In this document: positions 34,016 to 42,345 of the stretch, in pieces
Numbering within the stretch: the first letter of the stretch is position 1
Layout: each line of letters opens with the position of its first letter
NCBI RefSeq assembly: GCF_001314225.1
Contig: NZ_CP012697.1
Coordinates: 2,480,001-2,544,000 of the forward strand
Length of the DNA stretch: 64,000 nucleotides
Reading direction: 5' to 3'
DNA from: Microbacterium sp. No. 7
GTDB taxonomy: Bacteria; Actinomycetota; Actinomycetes; Actinomycetales; Microbacteriaceae
Notes under the pieces: model-generated
The model's database searches: none
Seen by the model: only the letters and a program-made list of their open reading frames with translations
Told to the model about the DNA's origin: nothing
Position numbers and translations under genes: made by a program

Positions 34016-34423
34016 TCACGCTGCTGCGGCGGTTCGGTCGTTGAAGACCAACTCCCAGAGGTGCCCGTCGGGATCGCTGACATATGCGGTGTATGCGCCG
34101 TCGTGCTCGGCGGCTGGCTGGGCGGAGCCTCCCGCGTCTGCGGCGCGGGCGACAACATCGTCGATCTCCTTCTTGCTGCCCATCGCGCACGAGACGACGA
34201 CAGCGCCGGGGTGAGCAGTCACCGGGCCTGCGATACCGGCGCGTTCGACATAGGTCGCGTACTCGCTGAGCTCGATCAGAAACAGCGACAGGTTCGGCAG
34301 CTCGAAGGCGATCATGTACTCATCGATCCCCGGCGTCTGCAGGCCCAGGCCATCGCGGTAGAAGCGCAACGAGCGCTCCAGATCGGCAACGGGTAGCGAG
34401 ACGACAACAGTGGCAGGGTTCAT
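34016..34423 (-). CDS. VOC family protein
   Basis: A 135-residue VOC-fold protein: VVVSLPVADLERSLRFYRDGLGL, FELPNLSLFLIEL, then AYVSDPDGHLWELVF with the terminal metal-ligand-type Glu. It ends 11 bp from the MORN gene and is probably co-transcribed with it. The start ATG may be 34423 (MNPATV) or 34435. It is divergent from the ArsR-type regulator at 34481, which may control it. Confidence 0.87.
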   Translation of the reverse strand: MNPATVVVSLPVADLERSLRFYRDGLGLQTPGIDEYMIAFELPNLSLFLIELSEYATYVERAGIAGPVTAHPGAVVVSCAMGSKKEIDDVVARAADAGGSAQPAAEHDGAYTAYVSDPDGHLWELVFNDRTAAAA

Positions 34424-34448
34424 GACCACGATCATAACATGCCTTGCT

Positions 34449-34460
34449 ATTCACATGAAT
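34449..34460. promoter_or_regulatory. Short palindrome in the VOC/ArsR divergent promoter
   Basis: ATTCACATGAAT is a 5-bp-arm inverted repeat in the 57-bp region between the divergent starts, 20 bp before the ArsR ATG; a candidate operator. Confidence 0.45.
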
Positions 34461-34480
34461 GGTCGGCGATACTTGAGCAT

Positions 34481-34783
34481 ATGGATGGTTTCGCGGTGAT
34501 CGCTGAACCGACCCGGCGCGCGATCGTGGATCGCCTCCGGCTCGGTGAGAGCGACGTAGGCGGCCTCGTGGACGAGCTGCGGGTGTCGCAGTCGCTGGTG
34601 TCCAAGCACCTGCGGGTGCTGCGGCAGGCGGGTGTGGTGGAGTCGGAGGTCGCGGGCAAGCGCCGGATCTACCGGCTCACTGACCGGCCGCTGCCGGACG
34701 TGCTCGCCTGGGTCACGCCCTACATCGAGCGATGGAACACGAGCTTCGACCTACTGGCCGAGGCTCTGGAGGAGGAACGATGA
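34481..34783 (+). CDS. ArsR-family transcriptional regulator
   Basis: A 100-residue winged-helix regulator: VIAEPTRRAIVDRLRLGESDVG, VDELRVSQSLVSKHLRVLRQAG and GKRRIYRLTDRPL. It has no clear metal-binding Cys pair, as in ArsR proteins paired with SRPBCC enzymes. Its stop overlaps the next ATG (ATGA), giving a coupled two-gene operon with the SRPBCC-VOC protein, an arrangement frequent in actinobacteria. Confidence 0.9.
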   Translation: MDGFAVIAEPTRRAIVDRLRLGESDVGGLVDELRVSQSLVSKHLRVLRQAGVVESEVAGKRRIYRLTDRPLPDVLAWVTPYIERWNTSFDLLAEALEEER

Positions 34784-35703
34784 CGGACACCCCGCAGGCT
34801 CCGCGCGATGAGGTGATCGCAGAGCAGGTCCACGCGCCGATCGAGGTGGATCTGGAGCTGGAGGAGGATCGATGGACGATCGTGATGCGCCGACGGTTCC
34901 CGCACGCCCCGCAGAAGCTGTGGGCGATGCTCACCGAGCCTGCACGGCTGGCCCGTTGGTCGCCGATCGTGCCGAACCGTCCTTTGACCGAGCCGGGGCC
35001 CGCGAGTTGCCGGGAGAACCCGGGGGATGACCCGATCGATGCCGAGGTTCTTGTCGCTGACGCCCCGCGGCAACTCGTCCACCGCTGGGGACCCGACCTG
35101 CTGCGTTGGACGCTCACGCCCGACGGCGACGGCACCGCGCTCGAGCTACGACAAGCGACCGGGGGTCATGGGGCGGCCGTGATGCTTGTTGCCGGATGGC
35201 AGGTGTGCCTGGGGCGTCTGGCCGCCGAAGACGGCACCGACCGAGAGCGCCCGACCGGGCAACGCGCGATGTCCTACGGGTGGGAGGAACTGCGCGACAA
35301 GTACCGAGACCAGTTCTCCGAGCGGATCGGCACACAGGAAGGCAGCGTGAGCACAGCGTTCCGAGGAGTGTTCCTCACCAGCGCCGATCCTGCGGCGACC
35401 GCGCGGTTCTATCGCGACATCGCCGGGTTCCCGCCGGAGCAGGCGGGCGAGGGTGGCTACAACTACTGGCGGCTGGACCGCGATGGCATGCAGCTTGCGA
35501 TCCATGACGCACAGGCATTCGCGGACCACGCCTACCCGCCCAATCGCGATTCCAACCTCACCCATCTCTACTTCCGCGTAGAGGACCGCGATGCCTTCAT
35601 CGCCCACCTCCGCGATCTCGATGTGGAACCATTCGCGGTCGATGACGTCGTTGTGACCGTGGTCGACCCGGATGGTCGCAAGGTCATGTTCGGCACCGCC
35701 TGA
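34780..35703 (+). CDS. SRPBCC (AHSA1-like) and VOC domain fusion protein
   Basis: A 307-residue protein with two recognisable parts. Residues about 25-195 are an AHSA1-type SRPBCC ligand-binding fold (RRRFPHAPQKLWAMLTEP, ARWSPIVP, VHRWGPDLLRWTL, GWQVCLGRL). Residues about 200-305 are a VOC module (GVFLTSADPAATARFYRDIA, HLYFRVEDRDAFIAHL, VVTVVDPDGRKVMF). The join near GTQEGSVSTAF is without a stop. Standard partners of such ArsR genes encode only the SRPBCC part, so the VOC tail is an extra. The role is probably binding or detoxifying a small molecule. Confidence 0.85.
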   Translation: MTDTPQAPRDEVIAEQVHAPIEVDLELEEDRWTIVMRRRFPHAPQKLWAMLTEPARLARWSPIVPNRPLTEPGPASCRENPGDDPIDAEVLVADAPRQLVHRWGPDLLRWTLTPDGDGTALELRQATGGHGAAVMLVAGWQVCLGRLAAEDGTDRERPTGQRAMSYGWEELRDKYRDQFSERIGTQEGSVSTAFRGVFLTSADPAATARFYRDIAGFPPEQAGEGGYNYWRLDRDGMQLAIHDAQAFADHAYPPNRDSNLTHLYFRVEDRDAFIAHLRDLDVEPFAVDDVVVTVVDPDGRKVMFGTA

Positions 35704-35780
35704 ACAGCGCCTACGCTCGACCCCCTCACATATCGTGCTCGGTAGCCCGTAGTCGCAGCTAGGGATCAGTGTCACGAGAC

Positions 35781-35962
35781 TCAGAATCCCAGCCCCGGAC
35801 GGCCGGAGTAGGGATCGCTTCGAGTGGCATCCGGCGCAGATTGCGTGTGCAGTCGCCGCGCTCGCTCAGCGGCGAGTTGCCTGGTCTGTTCTGCTGCTGT
35901 GCGCTTGGTCTCGATATGTGCGGCGGCTTCTCCGGGTGTGAGCGCGCGGAGTTCTCCGACTT
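35781..35962 (-). pseudogene. C-terminal remnant resembling a mobilisation/relaxase protein
   Basis: About 60 minus-strand codons ending at 35781 read ELRALTPGEAAAHIETK, a helical Ala/Arg-rich stretch, and SDPYSGRPGLGF before the stop. This looks like the charged tail of an actinobacterial conjugative relaxase or mobilisation protein. Upstream it is cut by the IS481 transposase fragment at about 35963. The family assignment is tentative because only the low-complexity tail survives. Confidence 0.35.
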
Positions 35963-36257
35963 CCCTGCGAGCCTCCCCGCCGGAGCACGCCCCGACGCCG
36001 TCCACTACCGGATCCGCTACGACCACGTCGGCAACAACGGGAAGATCAGCTTCCGCCGAGCCGCCCGCATGCACCACCTCGGCATCGGCGTCGCCCACCG
36101 CGGCACACTCGTCCTGCTCATCGCCGACGACAACACCGTCACCATCGTCCACCAACGCACCGGCGAAATCCTCGCCACCAACCAGATCGACCCCGAGAAG
36201 ACCTACTGGCGCAACACACAGAAAGAGCCCGGCCGATGGCCGGGCTCTCCCACTTGA
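35963..36257 (+). pseudogene. IS481-family transposase, C-terminal fragment
   Basis: The frame reads RIRYDHVGNNGKISFRRA, then RMHHLGIGVAHRGTLV and a tail ending EKTYWRNTQKEPGRW, the C-terminal beta-rich domain of IS481-type transposases. The catalytic DDE core and HTH upstream are missing; unrelated minus-strand mobilisation-like sequence adjoins instead. The fragment cannot transpose and marks an old insertion or rearrangement at the edge of the mobile region. Confidence 0.8.
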
Positions 36258-36415
36258 TGTCTCCTATGTCGCAACTCATCACAACGGTGGACCTCCGTAG
36301 AGAGTTTGAGAACCCCTGCCCACACCTGAAAACCTTGTCTTTGCGCAGGTCACGGGGATTCTACGACCACGACCAGCGCTCCTCTGAGCCTACCGTTTCC
36401 GACTCAAGGGGGCGA

Positions 36416-36781
36416 GTGGTGCGATCACTTGGGATGGCTCAAACCCTCCTTCGCCCGGAGCAGGTCGACGATCTGGTAGCGCAGTACCGCGAGGGCGCAA
36501 CGCTCGTGGAGCTGGCATCCGTGTTCGGCGTGAACCGCCGCACGGTCGCCACCCACCTCACCCGGCGAGAGGTGACGATCCGCCGTGGACGGTTCGATCC
36601 CTCCCGCATCCACGAAGCAGCCGACCTCTACCTCAGCGGGTTGACGCTGGTAGAGGTCGGCATCAAGGTCGGGGCGGGGCCTCAGGCTGTCCGGCGAGCG
36701 CTCGCTTCCCACGGCGTCGTGATCCGGCCTGGCGGGCGCTGTGGTTCTCGCATCACGGCATCCACTGCCGTGGGCGGTTGA
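36416..36781 (+). CDS. Helix-turn-helix protein with two HTH-like units
   Basis: A 121-residue protein with a GTG start after an AAGGGGGC site. Residues about 12-58 form a Hin/resolvase-type HTH (QVDDLVAQYREGATLVELAS, VFGVNRRTVATHL), and residues about 60-105 form a second similar unit (IHEAADLYLSGLTLVEVGIK, VGAGPQAVRRAL). A catalytic recombinase domain is absent. Such proteins are often found near plasmid or integrated-element functions. It converges on the next gene with almost no gap. Confidence 0.6.
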   Translation: MVRSLGMAQTLLRPEQVDDLVAQYREGATLVELASVFGVNRRTVATHLTRREVTIRRGRFDPSRIHEAADLYLSGLTLVEVGIKVGAGPQAVRRALASHGVVIRPGGRCGSRITASTAVGG

Positions 36782-36783
36782 GC

Positions 36784-37155
36784 CTAGACACGAAGAGCTG
36801 GCTCACGCAGGCTCGCTTCGACGCGCGAGTCGTGGCGCTGGTGACGACGGACCGCAGCCTCGCGCAGGCGCGCGCGGATAAGCAGAGCGACGCTCACGGG
36901 TCCCATGATGATGAACTTGAGTGCGTTCCAGCATGCCCAGAGGACAATCAGGTGGAGCCAGCCTGGGCCGCCGTCGGCTGCCGCGCCAGAGCAGATGCTG
37001 CCGATCAGGATGTACGGAAGCGCGACCAGCATCGCTGGTATCCCCCACTTGAGTCCGCGGCGGGTGCGGATGGCAGCGAGCAGTCGGTTGCTCGGCATGT
37101 AGCGGTGCAGATAGTCGCGGGTGTGAACGCTGAGCGTCCAGATAAGGCGGAACAT
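36784..37155 (-). CDS. Small membrane protein typical of actinobacterial conjugative elements
   Basis: A 123-residue protein with two hydrophobic segments (about residues 40-58 and 68-92) and conserved-looking blocks MFRLIWTLSVHTRDYLHRY, RRGLKWGIPAMLVALPY and WNALKFIIMGPVS. I recall relatives annotated as hypothetical or, loosely, sulfate permease, in plasmids and integrated elements beside DprA-like and relaxase genes. The function is unknown. The ATG at 37155 is used; upstream is non-coding-like. Confidence 0.65.
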   Translation of the reverse strand: MFRLIWTLSVHTRDYLHRYMPSNRLLAAIRTRRGLKWGIPAMLVALPYILIGSICSGAAADGGPGWLHLIVLWACWNALKFIIMGPVSVALLIRARLREAAVRRHQRHDSRVEASLREPALRV

Positions 37156-37351
37156 GACGGGCCTCTCGTCACACGTGTTACTCCGTCGAGGAGGCAGAAC
37201 GTGTGTGAGTGCCCGAAGGCCGTCCCGGAGGACCCGCAATATGAGGAGAACCTGCCTCACCATCCACTGTACGCCGGGGTCGCCGTTCACGGAACCCTCC
37301 GACTCCCGCGTCGCCGCGCGCACCTCTCTGTAGGAGTGAGAGGAGCCGGCG

Positions 37352-38350
37352 ATGACGATCTTGAGCCAGATAGTCCAGGACGAGCGCACAGCACGGATGG
37401 TGCTGTCGATGCTCGTCGAACCGGACGATGCCGTCACCGGTCGCCTCCTGGGCGAGCTCGGTGCACAGGAGCTGTTTCGGATCGCCGAGGGTGATGACGC
37501 GGTGCCGGGGCTCAGCACCGTTGACGCTCAAGTGTGGCGCGCCCAGTTCCAGCGCCCAGACACTCGGACACTTGAAGAGAACCTCGTCGAAGCCGAGCGC
37601 GCCGGTACCGGCACGCTGATTCCCGGAGAGAAAGACTGGCCTTCCGCGCTCGACGATCTTGGCGACCGGCGGCCGTACGTCCTCTGGACTCGTGGCATGA
37701 CCTCGTTTCTCGCGCGACCGCTCAACGATCTCGTCACGATCACCGGCGCGAGGGCCTCGACATCCTACGGCGAGCAGGTGGCCGGGCAGCTTGCCTCCGA
37801 CCTCGCCTGCGCTGAGCGGATCATCGTGGCCGGAGGTGCCTACGGCATCGAAGGTGCTGCCCATCGCGCGGCGCTCGCGGCCGGTGGCGATACCATCGCA
37901 GTCCTTGCGAACGGAGTTGATCGCGCGTATCCGGCGGGCCACAGCGAGCTGCTCGGTCGTGTCGCTGATGACGGTCTGCTGGTCAGCGAAGTCGCACCCG
38001 GCGCAACGCCGACCCGCCATCGGTTCATCGCCCGTGCACGGTTGATGGCCGCACTGTCCACAGCAACGGTCGTGGTTGAGGCCGGCGCGCGATCGGGATC
38101 GATGAAGGTCGCGCAGGAAGCGCACCAACTCGGTCGCTCCCTCGGTGCCGTCCCCGGCCCCGTCACCAGCGCGACGAGTGTCGGGCCGCACCGGCTTCTG
38201 CACAGTGGGGAGGCCCGGTTGGTGGCCGGCTCGACCGACCTCGAACAGATGATCAGGCAGCCGGTAGGCAGCAGGGGTTCCGTTGCGGCGGTGCGAAGCC
38301 GACCTGCTCCCAGCGCCTCGCGTGATGCGCGAAGCGTCGTTGAGATGTGA
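37352..38350 (+). CDS. DprA-like DNA-processing protein (accessory copy)
   Basis: A 332-residue protein with the DprA/Smf Rossmann core: VTITGARASTSYGEQVAGQLA, IIVAGGAYGIEGAAHRAAL, DTIAVLANGVDRAYPAGHSEL, ATPTRHRFIARARLMAALS and VVVEAGARSGSM. DprA loads RecA on single-stranded DNA; accessory copies are frequent in mobile elements and defence loci. The N-terminal 100 residues are diverged from housekeeping DprA, and the C-terminal winged helix is short or missing. It lies in a presumptive defence/mobility cluster, 67 bp before an AlbA_2 gene on the same strand, so the two may be one operon. Confidence 0.87.
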   Translation: MTILSQIVQDERTARMVLSMLVEPDDAVTGRLLGELGAQELFRIAEGDDAVPGLSTVDAQVWRAQFQRPDTRTLEENLVEAERAGTGTLIPGEKDWPSALDDLGDRRPYVLWTRGMTSFLARPLNDLVTITGARASTSYGEQVAGQLASDLACAERIIVAGGAYGIEGAAHRAALAAGGDTIAVLANGVDRAYPAGHSELLGRVADDGLLVSEVAPGATPTRHRFIARARLMAALSTATVVVEAGARSGSMKVAQEAHQLGRSLGAVPGPVTSATSVGPHRLLHSGEARLVAGSTDLEQMIRQPVGSRGSVAAVRSRPAPSASRDARSVVEM

Positions 38351-38416
38351 CAGCAAAGCTCTAAACCTGGGCTGCTCCCTCCCCGCGTTGTCGGTGGCCA
38401 TCCCTACGCTTGTCAT

Positions 38417-39679
38417 ATGAGCTTCACTGCCCTCCACCGCGTTCTCGGTCGCGGCCCCGGTCCGTTGACGGACGAACTGCTCGATTCGGCTGTCGCGGCT
38501 GGTGCGACGGAGTCCGACGACCTGGACTGGAAGTCGGAGCTTCCACCTCAGAAGGGATTGCCGCAGACCGACTTCCCGAAAGACGTTGCGGCCATGGCGA
38601 ACAGTGGGGGTGGCGTCATCGTCTTCGGCGTGCACGAGTCACAGAAGGCGGCGACCGGGCGTACCGACGTTGGCGACTTTGACGAGGGGTACGAGCGCTC
38701 CCTTCGCAGCGCGGCGATCACCGCGATCACGCCGCCTGTGTTCGGCCTGAACGTGTTTCGGCTGGGCTCGGCGGAAGGCGAGCGTGCCGTCATCGTTGAG
38801 GTGCCAGCCAGCGTCGATGGTCCGCATCTGATCTATAGGGGCGACTACTTCGGTGCACCCGTTCGGAACGATGCGGACACGGTGTGGATGAAGGAGCGTC
38901 AGATCGAGGCGATGTACCGTGCGCGCTTCGACGAGCGCCGCCACGCCACCGAAGTTCTGGACACGTTGTATGCGGAAGCAGCAGCCGGGCGAGATTCAGA
39001 GACGCGCGCCTGGCTGGTAGCAGTTGCCCACCCACGCCTCCCACGCGTCGGAAGTCGGCTCACGCGCGATGAAGCCCGTGAGATCCTCGCAAAGGCTGAG
39101 AGCCTTGCGCTCTTTTACGCGGGCCGCGGTGGCATTCACCCACTGGAGAGCGTCGACCGTCACAACCCGCGACCAGGCCTTCGTCGATGGGTGGCCGTGA
39201 ACAGTGCGGCAGGTGAAGGCTCGGCGTGGAAGGAGGCCTGGGCGAGCATTCACCACGATGGATCAGTCACGATCGCAGCGGCCGTTGGGGGCCACCGCAT
39301 GAGCAGCGACGGCTACTTCGATGGCTGGCAGGTCCAGTCCGCAGCCATCGAATGCGCGATGGCGGACCTCATGGCGCTGGTGCGCAAGACAGCGGAAGCG
39401 ACAGGCGGCGGTGAGTACGACATCCGCGTCGGGATCGACTTCACTGGCGATCATCCGCTGACCATCTCAACGATCGACAACTTCGGCTATCACTACGACG
39501 GAGCCTCAGTCCCACTTCACCTGTACACGCCAGTCGAGTTCACGGTTAACGCGTCCGAGGCAGACTTGGACTTCTACTGGCACGTCCATGACCTCGCCCA
39601 GGACTGCGTGAACCAAGGCGGCATCTCGAACGTGCTGATGATCCAGCCGCCTGACCGCGATGCGCAGGAGACTGCTTGA
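38417..39679 (+). CDS. AlbA_2 (Schlafen-type) putative DNA-binding domain protein
   Basis: A 420-residue protein. Residues about 25-165 form the AlbA_2/Schlafen core: ESDDLDWKSELPPQKG, DFPKDVAAMANSGGGVIVFGV, and RNDADTVWMKERQIEAMYRARF. The remaining 250 residues have a beta-rich region of no recognised family. Schlafen-like proteins bind or cleave nucleic acid and occur in anti-phage systems. It follows the DprA-like gene closely on the same strand and converges with the protease gene. The role in defence is inferred from neighbours. Confidence 0.8.
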   Translation: MSFTALHRVLGRGPGPLTDELLDSAVAAGATESDDLDWKSELPPQKGLPQTDFPKDVAAMANSGGGVIVFGVHESQKAATGRTDVGDFDEGYERSLRSAAITAITPPVFGLNVFRLGSAEGERAVIVEVPASVDGPHLIYRGDYFGAPVRNDADTVWMKERQIEAMYRARFDERRHATEVLDTLYAEAAAGRDSETRAWLVAVAHPRLPRVGSRLTRDEAREILAKAESLALFYAGRGGIHPLESVDRHNPRPGLRRWVAVNSAAGEGSAWKEAWASIHHDGSVTIAAAVGGHRMSSDGYFDGWQVQSAAIECAMADLMALVRKTAEATGGGEYDIRVGIDFTGDHPLTISTIDNFGYHYDGASVPLHLYTPVEFTVNASEADLDFYWHVHDLAQDCVNQGGISNVLMIQPPDRDAQETA

Positions 39680-39738
39680 CGCGCACTGCCCTGTGGCCAG
39701 CACCAGTGGTCGAGCCAGACGGTGGTAGAAAACGGGGT

Positions 39739-42345
39739 CTACGGTCGAATGCGGCCCTGGACGCGCGCGCGTGCGCGTAGCCTGTCACGGACCTCTTCAT
39801 GGATGGTGTTGGAGGTCTGCTCCGCGGTCTCGGCGGAGACAACCAGCGCATATCGGATCGTGTTGCCTGCACGGAGTCGCTGGGCGTCGTCCATGCACTC
39901 GACATGAATCGGGAAGCTGTCTCCATCAACGAAAGACATGGCGCGAGAGCCCTGCACAATCTCGTGCTGAAGGCTTCCCCTCCGAACCGCGTTGTGCTCT
40001 GCATCGGAACGCTCGCCGCCTGCGAGGCTCGTGTCGGGTGTACTGAAGTAGACCTTCGCGCTGCGGTACCGAGTGAGCTGGCCGACCGTCGGAGCCATGA
40101 ATGCCAGCGTGATGGTGAAGCGGTGCCATTCCGCTTTCGCTCGAAGCGAGGGAGGCAGTGGGAATCCGTAAGTATGGCGCTCGTTCCGTGCGATTTGACC
40201 GCCCGCGACGAGGACGGCTCGGTTGGACGCGGCTTCGCCGAGTCTGCTGAGGTCGAGGCGACCGTAGCCGAGCAGAGCCGTCAACTGCCGCCGAGCATCC
40301 TGGCCATTGAGACCAAGATCGTTGCGCAGGCTGTTCTCCCAAGCGCCCCAACTGCTTGCATGGGCAAGGAGAGCGCGCACGAGCAGCGGGTGGTATTGCG
40401 GATCAGGAAGCGGTGCGTCTTCGGGATCGCGGTTATCAGACTCAAGGAGGTCAAACAGCCTGCTGGCTTCACGGGTGACGAGCGCCGTCGCGTTACTGGT
40501 GCCGTTCGTGAACACCGTGCTGTTGGTAGCACCCCCGCGTCCCGGAGCGGCCACCTGCAAGCCGGGTCCCGTCGCGGCGGTGCGAGCCAGGCCGACGGCA
40601 ACGTCAGTCTGACCGGGCAGCACGATGGGGCGCGTGTAGAGGGCGCGGCCTCCGGAGTGATGAAGGTCCGGCTTGACCGACCGATCGACACCGGGCCCAA
40701 CCGACCCGTAGTGTGCAGGAGCGTCCGGGTTGGTGATATCCCACACCGTATCTGGAACTGCGATCTCGCCGAGGCCGTCTGAGTGCGTGGCACCGACGGT
40801 GAGGGCGTTCAGTGCATCGCCAGGCGGAAGGATGCCGCGTAGCAGCGCCGTCTCGAAGCCGACCCGCATTGCAGCCAGGCGAGCGGCGTCAGTGTCGTGC
40901 GCGGCATCGGCGGGGATCGTGAACTCGTCGGTGTGGTTACCCGCACTGACGACGAACAGCAGATTGTACGAGTGGGCGAGCCAGTCCAGCAGGCGCCCAA
41001 CGGGGCTCATTCGACGCGTGAGTGCTCGTGTCTGTGCGCCTATGGAGAGGTTCACAACCCGGACGCTCGGCGCTGCGGCAGGCTGGTTCCCCTCGCCCTT
41101 CACAATCCGTCTGATCGCACGATGAAGGACGTCGGGGAGCAGACGATTCGGGACTACCTGCTCGTGCCCAGGCATGAACTCATGGGGCTGCAGGATCGGG
41201 CGCACGTAGAGAGGACGATCAAGCGCGGGACCGCCATCAGTGAGGTCGCCGTGAATGATGAGTGACGCCATGGCGGTTCCGTGGTGGCGAGCCGCGACGG
41301 GGTAGTTCTCACCAAGCCCATCAGGGTCATCGATCGAGAGCCGGCCTTGGAGCGTGTCGTGGTTGGTGAACGGCAGCCCGTCGAGCAGCGCGATCCGAGG
41401 CTTGCCTTCGACTCTGTCGCTGCGAGCAAGGTTGGTTTGAGTAACTGGCTCAAGAGTCCCTGGTGCAACGCTCATCGGGGTGAAGGGGCTGACGAACATG
41501 ACGTCATCAGTCGTGAGAAGCCGAATGGCCGAAGCTCCGTTGGTCAACACGGACTGGACCTGCTGGATCGGGAGTTCAGCCAGGAGCGCGTGGTACTCGA
41601 TCTCTCCGATCTGCGAGCGATCCAAGACTCGACCGGCGCTGGAAGTGATGACTTCCTCGACGTGCGCCTCGGCAGCCGCACGCTGGGCGGCATCACGCCT
41701 GTGCCAGAGCTCGACTTCGACGAGGACGGTGCTGACTGACTGACCGACCATGCTGAGAGTCTCTTCCCAGCGCTCTCGTAGACCAGTCTCACGGATGCGG
41801 TCCTCAGCGCCCCACCGACGTATCGCTGTCAGTTGCTGGAAGGCCGTCTTGAACTTGCCTAGCCCGTGCTCGAACGACGCGGACGGGTCGGCCTGCCATT
41901 GAGCGAAGAGCCGGAGTAGTTCGTCGATCGCCTTGGTGTTGGACATGACCAAGTACAGCGAGTGCGTGACGCGCTTGTCTGTCCGTCCAGCTTCACGCTC
42001 CGTCATGTGGAAATCGTCGTCGGGGTCAGATTGATCCCCGAGAAGCTCCGACAGAAACTCCAGGCCATCGATCCGGTTGATTGCGTTGCGGAAGTCCTTG
42101 ACGCTTCCCGCCAGATCAAATACGACCACGAGTGCGGGGTCAATCTCCTCTGGGGTGTCGGCGCTCAGACGGGCACGTTCGGCTTCGAAAGCTGCGGCCA
42201 AGTCCTTGAACTGAGGAGTCAGTCGTTCACCTTGTCGCCCAGCGCCCGGCTTTGCCAGACGTGGAAGATCACGCGGCGTCTGGGTTGGCCGCGCCACAAC
42301 CTCCGCCGGCCCGAACGCAAGGAGCGGTTTGCGCTCAACCGTCAC
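39739..42345 (-). CDS. S8 subtilase of an AAA/subtilase pair (IetS-like)
   Basis: An 868-residue protein. The N-terminal about 310 residues are helical and charged with no known enzyme motif. From about residue 315 there is a subtilisin-type domain with catalytic Asp in RIALLDGLPF (about 322), His in ARHHGTAMAS (about 355), oxyanion Asn in VVSAGNHTDEF (about 470) and Ser in TNGTSNATAL (about 617), followed by a beta-rich C-terminal domain. There is no signal peptide, so it acts in the cytoplasm. Its start overlaps the end of the AAA ATPase gene (ATGA). The pair matches the composition and order of IetAS. Confidence 0.85.
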   Translation of the reverse strand: MTVERKPLLAFGPAEVVARPTQTPRDLPRLAKPGAGRQGERLTPQFKDLAAAFEAERARLSADTPEEIDPALVVVFDLAGSVKDFRNAINRIDGLEFLSELLGDQSDPDDDFHMTEREAGRTDKRVTHSLYLVMSNTKAIDELLRLFAQWQADPSASFEHGLGKFKTAFQQLTAIRRWGAEDRIRETGLRERWEETLSMVGQSVSTVLVEVELWHRRDAAQRAAAEAHVEEVITSSAGRVLDRSQIGEIEYHALLAELPIQQVQSVLTNGASAIRLLTTDDVMFVSPFTPMSVAPGTLEPVTQTNLARSDRVEGKPRIALLDGLPFTNHDTLQGRLSIDDPDGLGENYPVAARHHGTAMASLIIHGDLTDGGPALDRPLYVRPILQPHEFMPGHEQVVPNRLLPDVLHRAIRRIVKGEGNQPAAAPSVRVVNLSIGAQTRALTRRMSPVGRLLDWLAHSYNLLFVVSAGNHTDEFTIPADAAHDTDAARLAAMRVGFETALLRGILPPGDALNALTVGATHSDGLGEIAVPDTVWDITNPDAPAHYGSVGPGVDRSVKPDLHHSGGRALYTRPIVLPGQTDVAVGLARTAATGPGLQVAAPGRGGATNSTVFTNGTSNATALVTREASRLFDLLESDNRDPEDAPLPDPQYHPLLVRALLAHASSWGAWENSLRNDLGLNGQDARRQLTALLGYGRLDLSRLGEAASNRAVLVAGGQIARNERHTYGFPLPPSLRAKAEWHRFTITLAFMAPTVGQLTRYRSAKVYFSTPDTSLAGGERSDAEHNAVRRGSLQHEIVQGSRAMSFVDGDSFPIHVECMDDAQRLRAGNTIRYALVVSAETAEQTSNTIHEEVRDRLRARARVQGRIRP

